A stretch of DNA of 8,773 nucleotides from Patescibacteria group bacterium (lineage in GTDB: Bacteria > Patescibacteriota > Doudnabacteria > UBA920 > 2-01-FULL-50-11). Of the stretch, positions 4,168 through 8,773 are shown one piece after another (within the stretch, counting starts at the first letter, position 1; each line of letters begins with the position of its first letter). The position numbers were made by a program, and so were the translations under genes. The DNA is taken from the NCBI GenBank assembly GCA_023485925.1, contig JAMDAJ010000015.1, forward strand, positions 13,708 to 22,480, in the 5' to 3' direction. The notes under the pieces are model-generated. The model was given only the letters and a program-made list of their open reading frames with translations. It did not search any database and was not told the origin of the DNA.

Positions 4168-4932
4168 ATGGAGCTGATCGAAGTATTAAAAAAAGCAGGA
4201 CTAAGCGAGAAAGAGAGCAGTGTTTATCTGGCCTTGATGGAATTGGGGGAGGCTTCGGTAGAAGGGATCGCCAAAAAAGCCGGCACTAAAAGGCCGACGA
4301 CCTATCTGGTCTTGGATGACTTGCAGGCCAAAGGATTGGTCAGCCTGGTGCCGCATGCCAAGAAAGCGTTATACACCGCCGAATCGCCGGAAAAATTAAT
4401 TTCTGATTTAGACCGAAAGCAGGAATTGCTAAAACGGTTTCTCCCAAATTTTTTAGGCCTTTATAATTCAAAAAAAGAAAAACCGCAGGTTCTGCTGTTT
4501 GAAGGGAAAGAGGGGATCAAGCAGGTTTACGACAAAATTTATTCCGCTAATGAAGTGTCTTTTTTCGGAACGGTTCGCGAAGCCCTAAACTACGATTCGG
4601 AAGGACTGTTCAGCTTCGTGAAACGCACGCAAGAGCAAAACGTCAAGGTTCGGGATTTGCTTACCCATTCATCGGAGGACTTGGATTACGCCCGCAAGGC
4701 TCAACAGGGAAAAAATTACGAAATTCGATTCGTGCCGAAAAATTTCAATTTTCCGACCGACAACGCGATCTTCGGCGATTGCGTCGTGTTCTTTTCCTTC
4801 CACCCGACAATTTTTTCCGTGATGATTAAAAGTAAAGAAATCAGCGGGGCCTTACTCTCTTTGTTCAATATGGCTTGGGCGATATCCGAGCCTTTCGGGA
4901 CCGCAAGCGCCGCCCTTGAAAATCGTGCTTAA
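4168..4932 (+). CDS. TrmB-family transcriptional regulator
   Basis: ATG at 4168 is preceded by GAGAGGG about 10 bases upstream; the frame is open to 4093, but that stretch is the palindromic repeat. The 254-residue protein begins with a winged helix-turn-helix of the TrmB type (about 2-70): LSEKESSVYLALMELG, then SVEGIAKKAGTKRPTTYLVLDDL with the wing GLVSLV. A short linker with a coiled segment (75-92) leads to a C-terminal domain of the PLD-like TrmB effector type (about 105-230, LLFEGKEGIKQVYDKIY). TrmB proteins bind DNA and respond to small ligands, often sugars. The gene has its own promoter and is divergent from the two-gene operon. Only 23 bases separate its stop from infB, so read-through into infB is likely. 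The ligand and targets are unknown. Confidence 0.85.
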   Translation: MELIEVLKKAGLSEKESSVYLALMELGEASVEGIAKKAGTKRPTTYLVLDDLQAKGLVSLVPHAKKALYTAESPEKLISDLDRKQELLKRFLPNFLGLYNSKKEKPQVLLFEGKEGIKQVYDKIYSANEVSFFGTVREALNYDSEGLFSFVKRTQEQNVKVRDLLTHSSEDLDYARKAQQGKNYEIRFVPKNFNFPTDNAIFGDCVVFFSFHPTIFSVMIKSKEISGALLSLFNMAWAISEPFGTASAALENRA

Positions 4933-4942
4933 ATAAGATAAG

Positions 4943-4955
4943 ATAGATTATCTAT
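4943..4955. promoter_or_regulatory. Perfect 13-bp palindrome abutting the infB start codon
   Basis: ATAGAT and ATCTAT form a perfect 6-bp inverted repeat around one T and end directly before the infB ATG at 4956. No Shine-Dalgarno is visible there. It may be an operator or a weak RNA hairpin at the initiation site; an AT-rich chance palindrome is also possible. Confidence 0.35.
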
Positions 4956-6893
4956 ATGAATATCACCACGCTTTCCCAACAGCTGAACATTTCCATCACC
5001 GAACTTCGCAAACGCATGGCGGCGGCGGGATTTTCCGTTTCGCCGAAAGCCCGGAAAGTGAACAACGTTCTGGCTAGGGAGATCTACGAAAAACTTAAAC
5101 CCCAGCCGAAGAAAATCCTCGAAGCCGAAGGTCCGGCGGTCGTGAAAACCGTAAAGATTCCGCCCGTCATCGCCGTGCGCGATTTGGCGGCGACTTTAGG
5201 CAAGCCGGTGACGGCGGTCATTAAAGCTTTGATCGGAAACGGCGTGATGGCTACGATGAATGAACAGATCGATTTTGACGCGGCCGCCGTAGTGGCGGCG
5301 GAATTGGGTTTTGAGGCCCAAGAAGAAAAAGCGGTCGGATTAGGATTGGGAACGGTCGGAGAGACACTGGCAGCGGAAAAAGAGGCCGACTTGAAATTCC
5401 GGCCGCCGATCGTCGCGGTAATGGGTCACGTTGACCACGGAAAGACCAAACTTTTGGACACTATCCGTTCTACGAACGTCATTGAGACCGAGGCCGGCGC
5501 CATTACCCAGCACATCGGCGCTTATAAGGTGAATTACAAGGGCAAGAGCATCACGTTTTTAGATACGCCCGGGCACGAGGCCTTTGCGGCCATGCGCGCC
5601 CGAGGGGCCAACGTCACCGACATCATAGTTTTGGTGGTGGCGGCTGATGATGGTGTGAAGCAGCAGACTTTAGAAGTCATTTCGCGCGCCAAATTGACCC
5701 GTACGCCGATGATCGTCGCTATGAACAAGATCGATAAGCCGGAAGCCAATCCGGAATTGGTCAAATCGCAGCTTTCCGAGGCAGGAGTGATGCCGGAAGA
5801 GTGGGGCGGCAAGACGGTGTTCGTCCCGATCTCCGCCAAAAAAAATTTGGGCGTGGACAAGCTTTTGGACATGATTTTGCTCACGGCGGAAATGGAAAAT
5901 TACCGCGCCAATCCCGAAGGGCGCACCGTCGGCACCGTTATCGAGTCCCACCTTTCAAAAACCCAAGGGCCGATCGCTTCCATCATCGTGCAGAACGGCA
6001 CCCTGCGCCTAAACGACGTGGTGACAGTGGGCGGAACTTACGGCAAGGTCAGGATCTTGCAGGATGAAAACGGCCGAGCGCTGAAATCGGCGCCGCCTTC
6101 GACGCCCGTGCGACTTTCCGGCATCTCCAACGTGCCGGAGGTGGGCGACCTGTTGCAAGTCCGTGCGGAAATTCAGGAGGCCCAGGCCGCTGCGCGGACG
6201 ATACTGTTATCCCGGACGGCCAAACGGTTGAGTTTAAAAACCGGCATTTCCACCGATACGGAAAATCAGCAGTTGAATTTGATCTTGAAAGCGGACACGC
6301 AAGGTTCGCTGGAAGCGGTCTCGGCCGAAATTTCAAAACTGGAAAACCAGGATGTGAAGATAAAAATCGTTTCCGAAGGCGTGGGAGACATCAACGAATC
6401 GGACGTACTCGCCGCGGAATCGGCCTCCGCTACCTTGGTCGGTTTTAACAATGCGGTCCTGCCTGCGGCGGCGCGATTAGCCAAACAGAAGAATATCTCC
6501 GTCGATATCTACGATATCATTTATGAGTTGACCGAAGACCTGACGCGCGCGATTTTGGATCTGATCTTGCCGGAAGTAGAGGAGATCGTAGTGGGCCGGG
6601 CGAAAGTCTTGGCCGTATTTCGCACGGAAAAAGACTACATGATCGTGGGCGGAAGCGTTTTGGAAGGCAAATTGATCGCTGAGCGAAAGGTCAGGATACT
6701 GCGCGGCGATAAAAAAGTCGGCGAGGGAAAACTGGCGGAACTGCAGCGCAACAAAGTTCCCGCCAAGCAGGTGGAAGCCGGTTTGGAATGTGGAATGAAT
6801 ATCGGAACACGCGTCAAACTGGAAAAGGGCGACATCCTGATGATAGTGGATGAACGTCTGCGGGAGAAGAAATTGAAAAAAACTTCCGTTTAA
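4956..6893 (+). CDS. infB: Translation initiation factor IF-2
   Basis: The 645-residue protein is a complete but short IF-2. IF-2 is the GTPase that brings initiator fMet-tRNA to the 30S subunit and promotes subunit joining. Two IF2_N-like modules come first (about 1-50 and 70-118). They are followed by the GTPase domain with G1 GHVDHGKT (157-164), G2 GAITQHIGAY (181-190), G3 DTPGH (203-207), G4 NKID (257-260) and G5 SAK (293-295). Domains II to IV then follow, with NLILKADTQGSLEAV opening domain III and the fMet-tRNA-binding C2 domain at the end (VVGRAKVLAVF, GLECGMNIG). The long charged linker of larger IF-2 proteins is nearly absent. It is followed after 10 bases by rbfA. The start lacks a Shine-Dalgarno and abuts a small palindrome. 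Confidence 0.98.
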   Translation: MNITTLSQQLNISITELRKRMAAAGFSVSPKARKVNNVLAREIYEKLKPQPKKILEAEGPAVVKTVKIPPVIAVRDLAATLGKPVTAVIKALIGNGVMATMNEQIDFDAAAVVAAELGFEAQEEKAVGLGLGTVGETLAAEKEADLKFRPPIVAVMGHVDHGKTKLLDTIRSTNVIETEAGAITQHIGAYKVNYKGKSITFLDTPGHEAFAAMRARGANVTDIIVLVVAADDGVKQQTLEVISRAKLTRTPMIVAMNKIDKPEANPELVKSQLSEAGVMPEEWGGKTVFVPISAKKNLGVDKLLDMILLTAEMENYRANPEGRTVGTVIESHLSKTQGPIASIIVQNGTLRLNDVVTVGGTYGKVRILQDENGRALKSAPPSTPVRLSGISNVPEVGDLLQVRAEIQEAQAAARTILLSRTAKRLSLKTGISTDTENQQLNLILKADTQGSLEAVSAEISKLENQDVKIKIVSEGVGDINESDVLAAESASATLVGFNNAVLPAAARLAKQKNISVDIYDIIYELTEDLTRAILDLILPEVEEIVVGRAKVLAVFRTEKDYMIVGGSVLEGKLIAERKVRILRGDKKVGEGKLAELQRNKVPAKQVEAGLECGMNIGTRVKLEKGDILMIVDERLREKKLKKTSV

Positions 6894-6903
6894 AAGTTTT
6901 TAG

Positions 6904-7317
6904 ATGCGAGCCAGCCACAGACAACCTTCAGTGAGGATGCGAAGAGTGGGGGCTTTTTTGACTGAAAGACTCACGGATATTTTGCGCACTGAGGAGCTGC
7001 CCGGTCTTTCCGGCATCATTACCATTCTCAAAGTCGAGGTGACTCCTGATTTGCGGGAGGCGAAGGTTTGGTTTTCGAGTCTAGGTCAGGATACGGCGGC
7101 GGTAGAGAAGATATTGAATCGGAATCTTTATCCCATTCAGGGACAGCTGTACCAGGGGGCGACAATGCGCATCGTACCCAAGATAAGATTTTACGCGGAT
7201 ACTTCCACCGAATACGCTGCGCATATCAGCGAGGTGTTCGATAAACTTCATGGCCCGTTCGATTCCGCTCGGGGTCATGGTGAGAAAACTCGAATCCATG
7301 ACCAAGACCGAGCTTGA
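6904..7317 (+). CDS. rbfA: Ribosome-binding factor A
   Basis: The 137-residue protein matches RbfA, a small KH-fold protein that binds the 30S subunit and assists late 16S maturation. The family layout is visible: a basic amphipathic helix (RMRRVGAFLTERLTDIL, 11-27), the strand pair GIITILKVEVTPDLREAKVWFS (38-59), a helix, and the closing PKIRFYADTSTEYAAHISEVFDKL (92-115). The ATG at 6904 is used; an internal ATG at 6937 would trim 11 residues and also fits the family. The stretch after residue 116 is basic, poorly conserved in appearance, and overlaps the start of the next gene. It lies 10 bases after infB in what is clearly one transcript. Confidence 0.93.
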   Translation: MRASHRQPSVRMRRVGAFLTERLTDILRTEELPGLSGIITILKVEVTPDLREAKVWFSSLGQDTAAVEKILNRNLYPIQGQLYQGATMRIVPKIRFYADTSTEYAAHISEVFDKLHGPFDSARGHGEKTRIHDQDRA

Positions 7318-8251
7318 TTTCAAAGCGGTTTCGGAGGCGATACTCTCTTCCGCTCATACGGTGCTGGTTTCGCATGAGTTCACGGACGGCGACGATTTGG
7401 GCGCGATGCTTGCTTGCAAGTTTGCTTTGCAGGAAAAAGGCCTCCGCACCACGGCGGTGGCCAAAGGCGGCGTACAGGACAATCTCACGTTCCTGCCCGG
7501 AGTTTTGGAAGTTAAGGAGACGCCGCCGAAAGAGAATTACGACACGGTGGTGTACTTCGGCTGCGGCTCGGCCGACCGTTCGGGATTTGAGAACTGGGAT
7601 ACCGCCGGAAAAAAAATCATCAATATCGACCACCACATCGATAACCGGTCGTTCGGCGATATCAATTTTGTGGATGCCGCCGCCGCGGCGACCTGCGAGC
7701 TGGTCTATCATTTGATAAAATTCTGGAACGTCCCCATCAGCAAACCCATCGCTATCAATTTGCTTACCGGGATTTTCAACGATACCGGGGGTTTTCGGCA
7801 TGCCAATACCAACGCTCAAGTTTTGGAGATCGCCGCCGAACTGATGCGGCATGGCGCGTCAATCTCCCGAATTTCCGAGTTTTACTTTGGGAAGAATGAA
7901 TTGTCCAAACTTCGGGCCTGGGCCAAGGCGCTGGAGAATATGCATTTTGATTCCGAGCAGCAGATGGTGTACAGCATTGTCACTGAAGAGGAACTGAAAG
8001 AGGCAGGAGCCGATCCCGAGGATTTAGAAGGCATCGCTTCGGTGCTCAATACCGTGCCGGAGGCAAAGTTTTCCATGGTATTAAAACAGCGCGGCGACGA
8101 GATCAAGGGAAGTTTGCGTTCGGAAAACTACAAGGGCGTGGACGTAGCCGCGATCGCCCGCACCTTAGGCGGCGGCGGGCACAAGCTGGCCGCGGGGTTC
8201 AAACTGAAAGGCAAAATCGAAAAGACCGAGGACGGGTGGAAGATCACCTAA
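7298..8251 (+). CDS. DHH/DHHA1 phosphoesterase, NrnA-like, with altered motif II
   Basis: NrnA-type enzymes degrade short oligoribonucleotides and can dephosphorylate pAp, using two metal ions. From ATG 7298 the protein has 317 residues with motif I HEFTDGD (H26, D30, D32), motif III IDHHIDN (DHH at 111-113), motif IV GIFNDTGGF (D162), and the DHHA1 substrate-binding glycine loop GGGGHKLAAGF (291-301). Motif II, normally an Asp at the end of a strand, reads VVYFGCGSADRSG here, with Gly88 in the Asp position. This may impair catalysis. Starts at 7277 and 7250 are also in frame; 7298 gives the smallest overlap with rbfA (20 bases) and a usual N-terminus. No strong ribosome binding site is seen, so translational coupling to rbfA is likely. 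Confidence 0.88.
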   Translation: MTKTELDFKAVSEAILSSAHTVLVSHEFTDGDDLGAMLACKFALQEKGLRTTAVAKGGVQDNLTFLPGVLEVKETPPKENYDTVVYFGCGSADRSGFENWDTAGKKIINIDHHIDNRSFGDINFVDAAAAATCELVYHLIKFWNVPISKPIAINLLTGIFNDTGGFRHANTNAQVLEIAAELMRHGASISRISEFYFGKNELSKLRAWAKALENMHFDSEQQMVYSIVTEEELKEAGADPEDLEGIASVLNTVPEAKFSMVLKQRGDEIKGSLRSENYKGVDVAAIARTLGGGGHKLAAGFKLKGKIEKTEDGWKIT

Positions 8252-8277
8252 GATGTCAAGGACGGGGGATGACTCAA

Positions 8278-8297
8278 AACGGTCAGAAGCCGTTCTT
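8278..8297 (+). terminator. Weak candidate terminator after the infB cluster
   Basis: AACGG (8278-8282) can pair with CCGTT (8290-8294) around a 7-base loop, followed by CTTTG. The stem is short and the U tract poor, so termination here would be inefficient at best. Confidence 0.3.
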
Positions 8298-8311
8298 TGC
8301 ATAATGAATAT

Positions 8312-8341
8312 TTGGCATACGCTTTCAGATTGAGATATAAT
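8312..8341 (+). promoter_or_regulatory. Promoter of the LAGLIDADG gene, giving a near-leaderless mRNA
   Basis: TTGGCA (8312-8317) and a perfect TATAAT (8336-8341) are separated by 18 bases. The ATG at 8349 lies 8 bases after the -10, right where transcription should start, so the message is probably leaderless. Confidence 0.7.
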
Positions 8342-8348
8342 ATATTTC

Positions 8349-8773
8349 ATGAAGCCACTTTGTAAAATAAATTGTCGCTGGTCGTCGAACTTGGCGTATG
8401 CGGTCGGTTTAATTGCCACTGACGGCTGTCTTTATAAGGATGGCCGGCACCTGGCTTTCATCTCGAAAGATTACGATTTGGTTTGCCAATTTAAAGAACT
8501 TTTAGGGCTGAATAATAAAATTGCGAAAAAACCTAGTGGGTTTGTTAAAGGCGGCTATGGCCATTGGGTTCAGTTCGGGGACGTGAATTTTTATAATTTT
8601 TTACTATCCATTGGTTTAACTCCGGCGAAATCTAAAACCTTAGGCCCACTAAAAATTCCCGATAGATATTTTTTTGATTTTATACGCGGGCACTTCGATG
8701 GAGATGGAAGCTTTTACTCTTATTGGGATAAACGTTGGCTTTCGAGCTTCATGTTTTATTTAAGTTTCGCCAC
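8349..8773 (+). CDS. LAGLIDADG homing endonuclease-like protein, partial (runs off the window)
   Basis: The frame is open from ATG 8349 to the window end, giving 141 residues without a stop. Two LAGLIDADG-type motifs are visible: LAYAVGLIATDGCLY (15-29) and FIRGHFDGDGSFYSY (about 112-126). Each is a helix ending in an acidic residue followed by Gly, and the separation of about 95 residues suits a two-motif monomeric enzyme. Between them lies a typical fold segment (FISKDYDLVCQFKELLGL, then a WVQFGDVNFYNFLLSIGLTPAKS stretch, positions roughly 39-96). Such enzymes make site-specific double-strand breaks and spread their own gene. No intein or intron splice features are seen around it; it looks free-standing, as is frequent in CPR genomes. 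It has its own promoter and probably a leaderless mRNA. The C-terminus is unseen. Confidence 0.85.
   Translation, partial: MKPLCKINCRWSSNLAYAVGLIATDGCLYKDGRHLAFISKDYDLVCQFKELLGLNNKIAKKPSGFVKGGYGHWVQFGDVNFYNFLLSIGLTPAKSKTLGPLKIPDRYFFDFIRGHFDGDGSFYSYWDKRWLSSFMFYLSFA

Noticed and set aside
7226..7852. Leftward 208-residue open frame opposite the DHH gene
   Set aside because: It is antisense to a well-conserved coding region with all family motifs, with no start signal. High GC at third positions explains the long open frame.

Overview
The window looks like a chromosomal segment of a Candidatus Patescibacteria (CPR) bacterium, probably Parcubacteria-like. This is inferred from the overall picture: compact genes, a short IF-2, a DUF4446 protein beside a bactofilin, a free-standing LAGLIDADG endonuclease gene, and many short palindromic repeats between genes. 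No 16S or other taxonomic marker is present, so the assignment is not certain.

Layout. (1) Bases 1-312 hold a minus-strand tRNA-Ala(CGC) bracketed by nested inverted repeats, plus a degenerate tRNA-like sequence directly upstream of it. (2) A tiny one-helix membrane protein reads leftward (313-480). It is separated by a pair of tandem hairpin repeats (563-700) from a rightward block: a DUF4446 membrane protein, a bactofilin, an AT-rich long inverted repeat, and a divergent diacylglycerol-kinase-fold protein that carries a perfect 36-bp tandem duplication. The block ends at a clear terminator (2792-2813). (3) A leftward two-gene transcription unit of unknown function (3827 to 2889) has a textbook promoter, a strong ribosome binding site on its first gene and its own terminator (2842-2868). 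(4) It diverges from a TrmB-type regulator gene across a nearly symmetric control region: two TTGACA promoters with 17-bp spacers, back to back, each preceded by one arm of a 9-bp inverted repeat. The regulator's mRNA leader contains a 123-bp composite palindromic element. (5) The regulator is followed closely by infB, rbfA and a DHH/DHHA1 phosphoesterase, a translation and RNA-turnover cluster. (6) A LAGLIDADG homing endonuclease gene with its own promoter starts at 8349 and runs off the window.

How it may work together. The infB-rbfA-DHH trio is the familiar arrangement of initiation factor 2, 30S maturation factor and nanoRNase/pAp phosphatase-like enzyme. Here, however, the DHH protein has Gly where the family's second metal-binding Asp is expected. 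The most interesting candidate system is the TrmB-like regulator with the divergent two-gene operon. The geometry of promoters and inverted half-sites suggests that the regulator controls both itself and the two unknown proteins. Those proteins share an M-x-I-T start, a KALF segment and an identical PDQP tail. The function of that operon cannot be read from the sequence.
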